Shown here: in pieces, positions 8,755 through 16,181 of the stretch
Numbering within the stretch: the stretch's first letter is position 1
Layout of the letters: each line of letters opens with the position of its first letter
Assembly: GCA_042408595.1 (NCBI GenBank)
Contig: JBHOQX010000104.1
Location: 1 to 64,000 of the forward strand
Direction: 5' to 3'
DNA from: JBHOQX01 sp042408595
GTDB taxonomy: Bacteria; Chloroflexota; Chloroflexia; Chloroflexales; Roseiflexaceae
Length of the DNA: 64,000 nucleotides
Translations under genes and position numbers: made by a program
The notes under the pieces: model-generated
Databases searched by the model: none
The model's input: only the letters and a program-made list of their open reading frames with translations
What the model was told of the DNA's origin: nothing

Positions 8755-10090
8755 GGGCAGGTTGATGCCAACCTCCTTCGGGAGCTGCCCCACGTGGGGG
8801 CGGCCGCGCGGAAAACGCTCCGGGTGAGTTGCATACGCGGAATCCAGGGTCGCCTGGCGCTTGGCCAGCACCTCGGGCGCCTGCCCGCTAGGCACGACCG
8901 CCGGCGGTAGGAGCGCGATCCCGCTGTGCTTATGCTCGTGGTGGTACCAGTCGGCAAACCAGCGCATCCCCGCGCGAGCGGCCTGCAGGCTGGCAAAGCG
9001 CTCGGGATAGCTCGGCCCGTACTTCATCGTCTTGAACTGACGTTCCGCGTAGGGGTTCTCGTCCGAGCTGCTCGGGCGGCGGTGTGCCTGAGCCACACCT
9101 AGAGCCATCAGCAGCTCAGCCCGGGTTTGTGCGGTCATCGGAGCCCCGCGGTCAGCGTGGAGGGTCAACGGGCGGGGCTGCACGCCCTCGCGGGGGTAGC
9201 TTTCCGCGATTAAGGCTTCGGCCAACTCCGTGTCCTCTCGCGGCTCAATCCGCCAGCCGACGATCGTGCGTGAGACGCTGGCGAGCACCACATAGAGGTT
9301 GGACCAGAGCCCTGGTTGGGGGCCGCGGAGCGTGGTGATGTCCCACGACCAGACCTGGCAGGGGACCGTGGCGAGCACTTCGGGCGCTGCGTAGGCCGGT
9401 CGTCGGCGCTGCGCCCACCGCTTACGGGTGGCGGCATCCTGCTGGAGCATGCGATACATCGTGCGCCAGGAGCCGTCATGACGGCCTTCGTCCAAAAGCG
9501 TGGCGTAGATGGGCGCGGCGCCTGGTCGACAAAGCGTTCGCTGTTGAGCCGGTCACGTAGGCTCTGCTCCTCCTCCTTGCTCAGGGCCCGATGGGAGCGC
9601 GAGCGTGGGCCTGGGGCAGGGGCCGGACAGGGCGGTTGCTGGGCTGCGTAGAAGCTGGAGCGTGGCACGCCCTGGGCGTTGCAGGCTGCCGCCACGCCCA
9701 CGACGGGTGCGAGGTCGCGGGCGACCTCAAGCATCAGCCGTCGTCGTTCGGCAGGCTCGCAGGCGTCATGCAAAGCAGCGTCGCCCCTTTTTTTGGCATG
9801 GTGATCACGAATGGAGCGTTATCGAGCTCGGCCGCGAGGTGGGCGTTCTCGCGCTGGAGATGGGTGATTTCCTCCTGCTGCGGGTCGCGGGGCTGGACCG
9901 GACGGCCGGAGGCCGGCTGTTTGTGACTGGTGAGGGTGCCACGGTCACGTTGGGCACGCCACGTGGAGCTGTGGGAGGGGTAGGCGCCCTCCCGACGGAG
10001 CAGCGCGCCGCTGCCCCGGCCGTGAGAGGGTCTCGGTGGAGGGACGCTCAGCCGTGGTCGCCTTGGAGGCGGTGCGCTTGGGATCCTTCA
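8755..10090 (-). pseudogene. Decayed IS3-family element: orfA and orfB remnants
   Basis: Minus-strand transposase relic. The orfA-like part (about 10012-9775) reads ALLRREGAYPSHSSTWRAQR and a coiled-coil segment EEITHLQRENAHLAAEL, but the frame changes near 10015. The orfB part starts at 9773 with an HTH (GVPRSSFYAAQQ). It frameshifts near 9510, where one base appears to be missing in DQAPR-PIYATLLDEGR, and continues as the rve integrase domain: VWSWDITTL (first Asp), LHADRGAPM (second Asp), ENPYAERQFKT (Glu). Homology ends near INLP at 8755, and no stop follows, so the frame runs on antisense through the dehydrogenase gene. The DDE residues survive but the gene cannot be translated intact. 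Terminal inverted repeats were not found by eye. Confidence 0.85.
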
Positions 10091-10377
10091 TGCTATCTTC
10101 CTACCGCCCTCTCGTTTGCAACGGGTTTCCGGCTCCGATCTGTCCAAAGGTAGCTAGCACATAGGGGATGACCCTGCCACGTTGACTGAACCAGATCGCG
10201 GCGGCATAGCAGGTGCGATGCAGTGTTGGCCGTGGGAGGTGCGCTGGCAGCGCGGTGTTTCGTTGTTCGCACCGCAGCGCGGTCAAATGTTCTGGTGCCG
10301 CTTGACGGTCTGCATGGCGATGATGTATACTGTGCATGTGAACATTGATAGGCGGTAGGATGCGGCAACAAATATAG
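10091..10377. other. Spacer between IS relic and csaA cassette
   Basis: 287 bases with no recognisable gene. It carries the promoter at 10302-10331 and ends at the cassette boundary G10377. A search for the missing 3' part of intI on the minus strand of this spacer found nothing. Confidence 0.5.
10302..10331 (+). promoter_or_regulatory. Sigma-70-type promoter upstream of the csaA cassette
   Basis: TTGACG (10302-10307) and TATACT (10326-10331) are separated by 18 bases. The start point would fall near 10338, 40 bases before the cassette boundary and 63 before the csaA start. It lies outside the cassette, as expected if cassette genes rely on a flanking promoter. Confidence 0.65.
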
Positions 10378-10877
10378 TTATGCCGAAGAAGGCAGATGAA
10401 ATGGATGAAATTAGCTGGAATGACTTCCTCAAAGTCGAGCTTCGCGTGGGACGTGTCCTCTCGGCGGAACCGTTCCCCGAAGCCCGTAAACGTGCTTACA
10501 AGCTGCGCATCGATTTCGGCGAAACTATTGGGATCAGGAAATCGAGCGCGCAAATAACCACCTTGTACACTCCCGAAGAACTGGTGGGTAAGCTCGTTGT
10601 GGCCGTCGTGAACTTGCCCGTGAAACAGATCGGTCCCTTCCTTTCGGAGTGTCTGGTTACAGGCTTTCATACGGAGGACGATGCCGTGGTGCTGTGCGTG
10701 CCGGACAAAGCGGTGGCACCGGGGGCAAAGCTTTTATGAGCAGGAGGTCGGTGGGGGCAAGGCATTCAGGTTGTCGATCTGGAGGGTGGTGGAAAGGTTG
10801 GCATAACAACGGCATGAACGCAGACGCACGTCGTCGGCATTTTCACGTTGCACGGCTGTTGGCGTCTCCATAACCTG
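10378..10877 (+). mobile_element. Integron gene cassette A (csaA cassette)
   Basis: The left boundary GTTATGCC (10377-10384) is the exact reverse complement of GGCATAAC (10800-10807), the R'' arm of the attC-like site at the other end. This is the relation expected for a cassette excised as a circle and reinserted. The unit is about 500 bases and encodes one gene, csaA, followed by attC. The right boundary G10877/TTACGCC is directly followed by reverse-strand intI sequence. Confidence 0.7.
10401..10739 (+). CDS. csaA: CsaA-type tRNA-binding-domain protein
   Basis: Small protein of the CsaA/YgjH family (tRNA-binding OB fold), 112 residues from the chosen start. Family members are described as export-related chaperones and bind tRNA-like substrates. 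The signature runs LKVELRVGRVL, then EPFPEAR, KLRIDFG, IGIRKSSAQIT and VVAVVNLP, close to Bacillus CsaA over its full length. The start at 10401 is preferred because AGAAGG lies 9 bases before it. The in-frame ATG at 10380 overlaps the cassette boundary and has no ribosome site. It sits alone in an integron cassette, so its role there is unknown. Confidence 0.9.
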   Translation: MDEISWNDFLKVELRVGRVLSAEPFPEARKRAYKLRIDFGETIGIRKSSAQITTLYTPEELVGKLVVAVVNLPVKQIGPFLSECLVTGFHTEDDAVVLCVPDKAVAPGAKLL

Positions 10878-10884
10878 TTACGCC
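10800..10884 (+). other. attC-like site of the csaA cassette
   Basis: 85 bases. Outer arms GGCATAACA (10800-10808) and TGTTACGCC (10876-10884) pair with one mismatch. Inner arms share AGACGC and GCGTCT, and the left half reads GGCATGAACGCAGACGC, a form common in attC left halves. The R' core GTTACGC departs from the GTTRRRY consensus. The right arm is shared with the breakpoint in intI. Confidence 0.6.
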
Positions 10885-11404
10885 CCACGGGCAAAGTCGA
10901 TACTCTTGACGCGCAATCGTAAGCCCTCCATCAGGCACAATCCGGTTCCATACAGCAGGCTCAAAATCAGCGAGATAAAACCTGCTCTACCTCGCCACGG
11001 GTGAACACCACCGGAACCCGCCGAGAGCGCCTGGCCCTTTCAATGTTCTCGATGTCGGGTAGGTTGACTTTCAGCACCTGGCGGTACAAGAAGAGCAACG
11101 CCGATAGGGCTACGTTCTGGGTAGAGGCCGCCACGTTGTTCTTGGTAGCCAAGTGGGATAGCTAAGCCCGGATTTCCTCGACCCCCATCTCGTTCGGGTG
11201 GCGCTTGCTGTGAAAACGAATGAAGTCTAATATGTAATACACATACGAGGTTTCCGTTCGTCGGCTCATATGCTTGAGTCTCAGAACATTGCGAACCTCG
11301 TTGAGAAAGGGGGAAGTTTTGGACGAATACCTTTTTTGGTCATTAGGCACATCCGACATATCAGATAACATCCTAGTACGGGGTGTTATATGACAGCGTG
11401 ACAT
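10878..11404 (-). pseudogene. intI: Integron integrase IntI, broken and 3'-truncated
   Basis: Reverse-strand tyrosine recombinase relic. The SAM-like N-domain reads RLKHMSRRTETSYVYYIL and FHSKRHPNEMGVEEIRA. A TAG stop follows (about 11160), then LSHLATKNNVAASTQN, LSALLFLYRQVLKVNLP and RRVPVVFTRGEVEQVL. A frameshift with a small deletion lies near 10970, followed by LSLLYGTGLCLMEGLRLRVK and SIDFARG, the start of the catalytic domain with its first Arg. Homology stops at about 10885, exactly at the attC arm of the csaA cassette, so the rest of the catalytic domain, including the Tyr, is gone. FHGKRHP and NVAASTQN are hallmarks of integron integrases. The true start may be the ATG at 11359, leaving room for attI. 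It faces away from cassettes B and C, the normal integron layout. Confidence 0.88.
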
Positions 11405-11421
11405 TTAATCACTAGTTCGGC
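11360..11421 (+). other. Probable attI region
   Basis: The segment between the likely intI start (11359, reverse strand) and the first cassette boundary G11415/TTCGGC is where attI must lie. The core GTTCGGC (11415-11421) matches the R'' arm of the next attC. Accessory integrase sites were not recognised. Confidence 0.45.
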
Positions 11422-12020
11422 GACGGAAGCGGAGGAGTCGCTTGAGGCACGCTGCATTCATCCGGAACATCATGGTCGGCCGGAATGGGCTGACCCGTGC
11501 GGTGCTGGTCCGGGCGTTCGAGGACGCCGGCGGTGCGGACGTCGCCTCCGTCCTGGCCACCGGCAACATCGTGTTCACCGCCGGCGACGCCGAGTCGGTC
11601 GCGGCAGCGGCGGCCGACCTGCTGAGGGCGTCGACCGGGCTGAGCGAGCCGATCTTCGTCCGCAGCTTCGCCGACCTGCAGCGGATCTACGTGGCCGACC
11701 CGTTCGCCGCCGCACCGACGGACAACGTTTACGAGCAGTGCGTCAGCTTCGCGGCGGGCGAGCTGTTTGGCGTCGGCCCGCTCCCGATCGAGTCCGGCCG
11801 GCGGGACGTGTGCATCTTCCGGGTGGCCGGCCGCGAGGCGTACAGCGTCACCCGGTTGATCGCCGGCCGGTGCGGGACGGCCGGCCCGGTGGTCGAGCGG
11901 CGGGCCGGCCAGCCAGTGACAACCCGCAACTGGCGGACTATCCGGCGGCTGATCGAAAAGCACGCCGAACCAGGCGCTGCAGCGGACCCGCCCAAAGCGA
12001 CGGGCCGCTGAGCTTGGGCG
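11416..12020 (+). mobile_element. Integron gene cassette B (DUF1697)
   Basis: Starts within GTTCGGC (11415-11421), the exact reverse complement of GCCGAAC (11964-11970), the R'' arm of the attC at its end. The right boundary is G12020/TTAGCT. One gene fills the cassette and its last codons lie inside attC, which is common in compact cassettes. Confidence 0.75.
11442..12011 (+). CDS. DUF1697 family protein
   Basis: 189 residues, DUF1697 (function unknown). The family opening is recognisable (RHAAFIRNIMVG, then VLVRAFEDAG, ASVLATGNIVF), as is the C-terminal TTRNWRTIRRL. The start is TTG at 11442 with AGGAG (11432-11436) at good spacing. The C-terminal tail EPGAAADPPKATGR is encoded by the attC site and is probably not part of the fold. 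DUF1697 genes are frequent passengers of mobile DNA. Confidence 0.85.
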   Translation: MRHAAFIRNIMVGRNGLTRAVLVRAFEDAGGADVASVLATGNIVFTAGDAESVAAAAADLLRASTGLSEPIFVRSFADLQRIYVADPFAAAPTDNVYEQCVSFAAGELFGVGPLPIESGRRDVCIFRVAGREAYSVTRLIAGRCGTAGPVVERRAGQPVTTRNWRTIRRLIEKHAEPGAAADPPKATGR

Positions 12021-12026
12021 TTAGCT
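11964..12026 (+). other. attC site of cassette B
   Basis: 63 bases. The R'' region GCCGAAC and L'' CAGGCGCTGCAGCGG are mirrored by L' GGGCCGCTGAGCTTGGGC and R' GTTAGCT. The inner arms AGCGGaCCCG and CGGGCCGCT pair perfectly except for one unpaired A, the extrahelical base expected of a folded attC bottom strand. Length and layout fit the family. Confidence 0.78.
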
Positions 12027-12036
12027 AGCCAATCAC

Positions 12037-12411
12037 ATGCTGCATACAATACGCATAAAGCGAGTCTATGAACCGGCGGAGGCCCAAGATGACTTTCGTG
12101 TCCTTGTGGATCGGGTGTGGCCTCGCGGACTGACAAAGGAACAAGTTGGGGCTGAACTATGGCTACGGGACATAGCGCCGAGTACTGCTTTGAGAAAGTG
12201 GTTTGCTCACGACCCGTCAAAGTGGGATGAATTCAAGAGACGCTACTTCGCAGAACTTGATCGGAATCCCGACAGTGTGCGTGTGCTTCTTAAAGTGGCG
12301 AGGGAACGTACCGTGACACTGTTGTATTCAGCCCACGATCCGGAACATAACCAAGCAGTTGCGTTGAAGGAGTACCTAGTGAGCCGCTTTAAGACAGTAG
12401 ACCCCATCTGA
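12037..12411 (+). CDS. DUF488 family protein
   Basis: 124 residues, DUF488/YeaO-like, function unknown. Family landmarks are RIKRVYE, RVLVDRVWPRGLTKE near residues 21-35, LWLRDIAPST and FAHDPSKWDEFKRRY near 57-71, and TLLYSAHDPEHNQA near the C-terminus. The reading frame is intact. A+T content is higher than in neighbouring genes, in keeping with a foreign cassette. Start ATG at 12037, with no strong ribosome site. Confidence 0.88.
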   Translation: MLHTIRIKRVYEPAEAQDDFRVLVDRVWPRGLTKEQVGAELWLRDIAPSTALRKWFAHDPSKWDEFKRRYFAELDRNPDSVRVLLKVARERTVTLLYSAHDPEHNQAVALKEYLVSRFKTVDPI

Positions 12412-12654
12412 CGATTCAGCTTTACCGGATTGGGAATGCCATAGTATACAGTCGGCAGTGTGGCACGACAGGATGTGGCACATCAACTATTTCACAATAA
12501 TTCTCAGACAGGATCTAACTAGCTAACACGCGCTTGCACCTGACGCCGCTGCGCTGCGCGGCTCGCCACTGAACCGGGGCGTCAGGCCGCTGCGAGCTGC
12601 TCGTCGATAAGCGACAGTCCATCGGTTTTCCCAACTCGGAGTAGACTTGCTGCC
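12412..12654 (+). other. Spacer with attC of cassette C and decayed boundary
   Basis: 243 bases. Relatively A+T-rich up to 12518, then attC. I see no gene. The region after 12585 leads to the reductase-fold gene at 12655. Confidence 0.5.
12519..12585 (+). other. attC-like site of cassette C, right arm degraded
   Basis: The left half CTAGCTAAC followed by ACGCGCTTGCACCTGACGCC is attC-like. CTGACGCC (12540-12547) pairs with GGCGTCAG (12578-12585), and the centre holds a CGCTGCGCTGCGCGGC palindrome-like stretch. The outer right arm and R' are not recognisable. Confidence 0.6.
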
Positions 12655-13236
12655 ATGGGACTCTTGACCTTCAGCATCAATGTCACCCTCGATGGGTGCG
12701 TCGATCACCGGGAGGGAATCGCCGACGACGAGACCCACGCCTTCTTCACCCGCCTCATGGACGAGGCCGGAGCGCTGCTGTGGGGCCGCCTTACCTACGA
12801 GATGATGGAGCGTTACTGGCCAGCGGTCGCTCAGGGCGATATGGATGTGCCGCCAGCGATGCGGGAGTGGGCGCATAAGCTGGAGGCAAAGCCGAAGTAC
12901 GTTGTCTCCTCGACTCGAAAGCACTTCTCCTGGACAAATAGCTACCCCATCGCTGGCGACCTCTCCACGGGCGTGCAGAAGCTGAAGGACGCGACCCCGG
13001 CCGGTGTGCTCCTCGGTAGCGGCCAGCTTGCGACCGAGCTTGATCAACTCGACCTGATTGACGAGTATATTTTCCTCGTACATCCCCGGATCGCGGGCCA
13101 TGGCCCGTACCTGTACGGGGGCGGACTACCCAGCACACGACAGCTCGAGCAAATCTCAGTGAAGCCACTCCGCAACGGTGCGGTTGCCCTGCACTACCGG
13201 CGGGCGAACGGCGACCGAGCCGAGAAGATGCCCTAG
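12655..13236 (+). CDS. Dihydrofolate-reductase-fold protein (RibD C-terminal family)
   Basis: 193 residues of the RibD_C / dihydrofolate-reductase-like family: NAD(P)H-binding small reductases whose in vivo substrates are mostly unknown. Landmarks are FSINVTLDGCVDH at the N-terminus, LLWGRLTYEMM near 40-50, KYVVSSTR, LLGSGQLATEL near 118 (nucleotide-binding Gly) and HPRIAGHGPYLYGGG near 145. The next gene begins seven bases after this stop with a good ribosome site, so the two form an operon of paralogues. Whether the pair once belonged to the cassette array is unclear. Confidence 0.88.
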   Translation: MGLLTFSINVTLDGCVDHREGIADDETHAFFTRLMDEAGALLWGRLTYEMMERYWPAVAQGDMDVPPAMREWAHKLEAKPKYVVSSTRKHFSWTNSYPIAGDLSTGVQKLKDATPAGVLLGSGQLATELDQLDLIDEYIFLVHPRIAGHGPYLYGGGLPSTRQLEQISVKPLRNGAVALHYRRANGDRAEKMP

Positions 13237-13243
13237 GAGAAGC

Positions 13244-13882
13244 ATGAGCAACGTATTCGTCAACATCGCCCTGAGCCTCGATGGCTACCTGGCGCCGGAA
13301 GGCATGACCATGGAGCACTGGAACCAGCCTGAGTACAAGAACTGGGGGGCCAAATGGGGCGCGCTGATGATGTGGTCCCTGAATCAACAATACCTGCGTG
13401 AAAAACTTCAGCTCGGACCGGGGGGAGAGACCGGTCCAGTGAACGACATGCTTCGCTATACCTTCGAGCGCACCGGTGCGCACATCATGGGCAAGCGTAT
13501 GTTCGACGGCGGCGAGCGCGGTTGGCCAGAGGAGGCACCGTTCCACACCCCCGTGTACGTCCTGACCCACCAGAGGCGTGAACCCTGGGTGCGTCCGGGC
13601 GGGACGACGTTTTACTTTGTCACCGACGGGCCCGAACGGGCTTTGGAGCTAGCGCGGGAAACCGCAGGTAAGCGCGATATTCGCATTTCGGGCGGTGCGA
13701 ACGTAATCCAACAGTACCTGAGCCTGGGCGTGGTGGATGAGCTGGAGATCGCCCTTGTGCCTGTGCTGTTTGGGGGCGGTCGGCGCCTGTTTGAGAACCT
13801 CTGCGAACCGTTGCCGGAGTTTGCCGTTGCGCAGGTAATCGATACTCCCCTCGCCACACACGTGCGCCATGTGCGTCAGTGA
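13244..13882 (+). CDS. Dihydrofolate-reductase-fold protein (RibD C-terminal family), second copy
   Basis: 212 residues, same family as the preceding gene but a more distant branch. It opens NVFVNIALSLDGYLAPEG and has HIMGKRMFDGGERGW, VYVLTHQ, IRISGGANVIQQYL (nucleotide site) and LVPVLFGGGRRLF. A long insertion near residues 25-65 (NQPEYKNWGAKWG) is typical of this subgroup. AGGAG precedes the ATG at 13244. An upstream in-frame start at 13178 would overlap the previous gene and is less likely. Confidence 0.88.
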   Translation: MSNVFVNIALSLDGYLAPEGMTMEHWNQPEYKNWGAKWGALMMWSLNQQYLREKLQLGPGGETGPVNDMLRYTFERTGAHIMGKRMFDGGERGWPEEAPFHTPVYVLTHQRREPWVRPGGTTFYFVTDGPERALELARETAGKRDIRISGGANVIQQYLSLGVVDELEIALVPVLFGGGRRLFENLCEPLPEFAVAQVIDTPLATHVRHVRQ

Positions 13883-13967
13883 GGGTGGCGGTTGCGGCGA
13901 ACCGCTGCCGGTGTGGGAACGGCAGAGTCGCCACCGCATTTCTATCGAGCGGCATCATCATTCGCCA

Positions 13968-13994
13968 TTGGGCCGTTTTCATTTCTGCTAAAAT
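13968..13994 (+). promoter_or_regulatory. Extended -10 promoter giving a probable leaderless transcript
   Basis: TGCTAAAAT (13986-13994) is an extended -10, with TTGGGC (13968-13973) 15 bases upstream. The -10 ends only five bases before the ATG at 14000, so transcription would start at or next to the start codon. Confidence 0.45.
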
Positions 13995-13999
13995 CGCGA

Positions 14000-15466
14000 A
14001 TGGACCTCTCCGTCCCACAGATTCGCCTTGCTGAACTCATAGGTGCCCTCTCGCTAGCCACCGATTTCGGTATGGGCCAGCCGTTGGAGTTCGCGCTGCG
14101 ATCGTGCGTAGTCGCCCTGCGGCTGGCCGAAAAACTGGGCTTCGATGAAAACGGCATGCGCGATGTGTATTACCAGTCGCTGTTGCGGTACATCGGTTGT
14201 AATGCCGAGACCCGTTTGCTCGCCGCAGTCTTCGGCGACGAACTAGCGCTGTGTACTGAGATCATTCACACCGACCCCACCACCCCCGCCTATTTCCAAC
14301 TCCTCACGCACTTCATCCGGCAGGCCAACGCAGGCGCATCCCCCCTTCAGATGCTGGGGGCGATCGTGGGCGGCTTCGCACAGATGACGAGTCAGGTCAA
14401 TGAGTTTTTTGTCGGCCATTGCGAAGTCGCCGCGCGGCTGGCGCAACGGTTGGAACTGGACCACTCGACCATTCTCGCCATCAGCCAGGTGTATGCGCGC
14501 TGGGATGGCAAAGGAATCCCCCCGCTCAAAGGAGAGGCTATCGCCCCAGGGATGCTGGTTGTCTCACTGGCGCAGGATGCGGTAGCGTTCTATCAACTGG
14601 GTGGGCTCGAGGCGGCGGTGGCGGTGGCGAAGCAGCGTCGGGGCGGAATGTACGCACCCCAGCACGTCGAAGTTTTTACGCAGTACGCCCCAGAGCTTTT
14701 CACCGGTTTAGAGACCGACTCGGTGTGGGAGGCGGTGATTCGCCTCGAGCCGGGCCCGCGCCGCTATTTAACCGCATCCCAGTTCGATGCGGCCTGCGAG
14801 GCCATAGCCGACTTCACCGATATCAAATCGCCCTACCTGCTCGGCCACTCGACGGGCGTGGCTCGGCTGGCCTCGGGCGCCGCGCGCCGAAGCGGCTACC
14901 AGAAGCGGAGGTCAGCATGGCGAATAGGGTTATTGCACGACATCGGTCGCGTTGCCGTATCGGCAGGGATTTGGGGAAAGCCCGGCTCACTTTCAGACCC
15001 CGAATGGGAAAAAGTGCGGCTTCATCCGTATTACACCGAACGCATTCTGGCTCGCCCGCAAGCGCTAGCTGATTTGGGCGCGGTCGCTTCACTGCATCAC
15101 GAACGGCTCGATGGGAGCGGTTATCATCGTGGGTTGCGGACTTTGCCACCGGCTGCCCGCCTGCTCGCCGCCGCTGATGTGTATCAGGCCCTCATCGAAC
15201 CACGCCCGTATCGTCCGCCGCGCACGCCTGAACAGGCCGCCGATGAACTGAATCGCGAAGTCCGGGCCGGGCGACTAGACCGGGAGGCAGTCCACAACTT
15301 CATGGCTCTTCCTATAGCCCCGAAGGATTGCGCGGATATTCATACACGCAGACCTATAACCTCACAGGTTGGCCGGCTGCCGTCGTGCGCGGCGGCACCT
15401 CGCCCGAGGGTCTGCCCATTGGTGTCCAAATCGTGGCGCGTCCGTGGCGCGAAGATGTGGCTTTAG
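14000..15466 (+). CDS. HD-domain phosphohydrolase (HD-GYP type), C-terminus replaced
   Basis: Duplicated HD-GYP-like protein, probably a cyclic-dinucleotide phosphodiesterase or signalling protein. An N-terminal degenerate HD unit is followed by an active-looking one at about residues 285-420 with LLHDIGRVAV (HD), HPYYTER, HHERLDGSGYHRG (HHExxDGxGY) and ADVYQAL. Relatives in Chloroflexota usually continue after LDREAV into a LuxR-type helix-turn-helix. Here homology ends at about base 15300, and the last 55 codons are read from another frame of an amidase-gene tail. The protein has thus lost its DNA-binding end. The start at 14000 is chosen from homology and the adjacent promoter, with an alternative in-frame ATG at 13892. 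Confidence 0.8.
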   Translation: MDLSVPQIRLAELIGALSLATDFGMGQPLEFALRSCVVALRLAEKLGFDENGMRDVYYQSLLRYIGCNAETRLLAAVFGDELALCTEIIHTDPTTPAYFQLLTHFIRQANAGASPLQMLGAIVGGFAQMTSQVNEFFVGHCEVAARLAQRLELDHSTILAISQVYARWDGKGIPPLKGEAIAPGMLVVSLAQDAVAFYQLGGLEAAVAVAKQRRGGMYAPQHVEVFTQYAPELFTGLETDSVWEAVIRLEPGPRRYLTASQFDAACEAIADFTDIKSPYLLGHSTGVARLASGAARRSGYQKRRSAWRIGLLHDIGRVAVSAGIWGKPGSLSDPEWEKVRLHPYYTERILARPQALADLGAVASLHHERLDGSGYHRGLRTLPPAARLLAAADVYQALIEPRPYRPPRTPEQAADELNREVRAGRLDREAVHNFMALPIAPKDCADIHTRRPITSQVGRLPSCAAAPRPRVCPLVSKSWRVRGAKMWL

Positions 15467-15522
15467 CGGTGGCACACTCTCTCGAGAAAGCCTTGGGCGG
15501 TTGGAGAGCAGCGTCGCTCTAA
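15320..15522 (+). pseudogene. Amidase (GatA-like) C-terminal fragment
   Basis: The frame from about 15320 reads RGYSYTQTYNLTGWPAAVVR, then SPEGLPIGVQIVARPWRED and LALGGW-type ending. This is the C-terminal 65 residues of an amidase-signature hydrolase. Everything upstream, including the catalytic Ser-Ser-Lys triad, is missing. The fragment overlaps the 3' end of the HD gene in a different frame, so one rearrangement cut both genes. Confidence 0.8.
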
Positions 15523-15690
15523 GAAGCTGTCTGCAACGGGGAGGTTTGGCGGGCAGCGCCCTCCAGACTCCTGATGTTTCGCCGCACAGTCGGCGGCGCA
15601 GCCGCCAGCCGTGTGGCGGGGTAGGATGGTCTTCTGGGGGCCGCAGGCCCCCACCACCCCCGCCGGGAGCCTGTCAGACAGTCTCGTAGG
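15521..15690 (+). repeat. Interspersed spacer repeat, copy 3
   Basis: AAGAAGCTGTCTGCAACGGG and GAGGTTTGGCGGGC (15521-15554) match 5125-5157. GGGGGCCGCAGGCCCCCACC (about 15637-15656) forms a strong hairpin. The CTGTCTGCAACG block also occurs at 33546-33558. Confidence 0.55.
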
Positions 15691-15712
15691 ATGCTCTCAT
15701 CAAGAAGACCCG

Positions 15713-15858
15713 ATGCCGATTCGTCAGTACAGCGCGAGCAGATCATCAAGATCCTTGACCAGGCCGAGCAAGGGAGCAGACCATTGGCGCCGTCTGCCGT
15801 GAGCACGGGATCACGGAAACCACCTTCTCCCGCTGGCGCCGGGCGTATGGGGGCTAAG
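15713..15858 (+). pseudogene. IS3-family orfA remnant
   Basis: Joining three frames gives IRQYSAEQIIKILDQAEQG, then VCREHGITETTFSRWRRAYGG and a stop at 15856-15858. This is the helix-turn-helix protein OrfA of IS3 elements. At least two frameshifts interrupt it (after YSA and after EQG) and no orfB follows. It is a dead fragment, unrelated to the IS relic at 8755-10090. Confidence 0.75.
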
Positions 15859-16181
15859 CGCTCAACGAGGCCGGCGCCTTTGGGCGCACGTTACGCCACA
15901 GCTGGCCCCATCCGTTCAGTTGACAACCGGCGCCTGATCGGCTACGCTGCCTCGCGCCGAAGCCGATGGCGCCGAGCAAAGGCTCGCGCTTCCGATGTGC
16001 CAAGGTGCGTGTCGAGCCGGCGCATTCCCGAGGATGCACCGCAAGATCTCTGAGCAACGTGGCCCCGCTTCGTACACGGATGTTCAGGGGCGCATATGGG
16101 CAGGCGGCCGGAACATGGCCCGCCCGGAGCCTTCGCCCCTTCCATGGCACACCGCTGCATCTCCAACCCAGAGGAGCCAGC
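15859..16181. other. Spacer without recognisable gene
   Basis: 323 bases between the orfA remnant and the cobalamin-binding protein gene. I looked for a cobalamin riboswitch because of the next gene and did not recognise one. GAGGAG at 16171-16176 is the ribosome site of that gene. Confidence 0.4.

Larger units (their letters stand above)
12021..12585 (+). mobile_element. Integron gene cassette C (DUF488), right end decayed
   Basis: Begins GTTAGCTAG (12020-12028), the exact reverse complement of CTAGCTAAC (12519-12527), the R'' arm of the attC at its far end. The expected R' core (GTTRRRY) on the right is not found, so the end near 12585 is approximate. Confidence 0.7.

Noticed and set aside
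10101..10670. Minus-strand 189-residue frame over the csaA promoter and gene
   Set aside because: It is antisense to csaA, has no family resemblance and contains the strong plus-strand promoter.
12655..13882. Trimethoprim-resistance dihydrofolate reductases next to an integron
   Set aside because: Both proteins belong to the RibD_C branch, not to DfrA-type dihydrofolate reductases, and lack their folate-site pattern.
15859..16181. Cobalamin riboswitch before the cobalamin-binding protein gene
   Set aside because: No B12-box or matching paired elements could be recognised.
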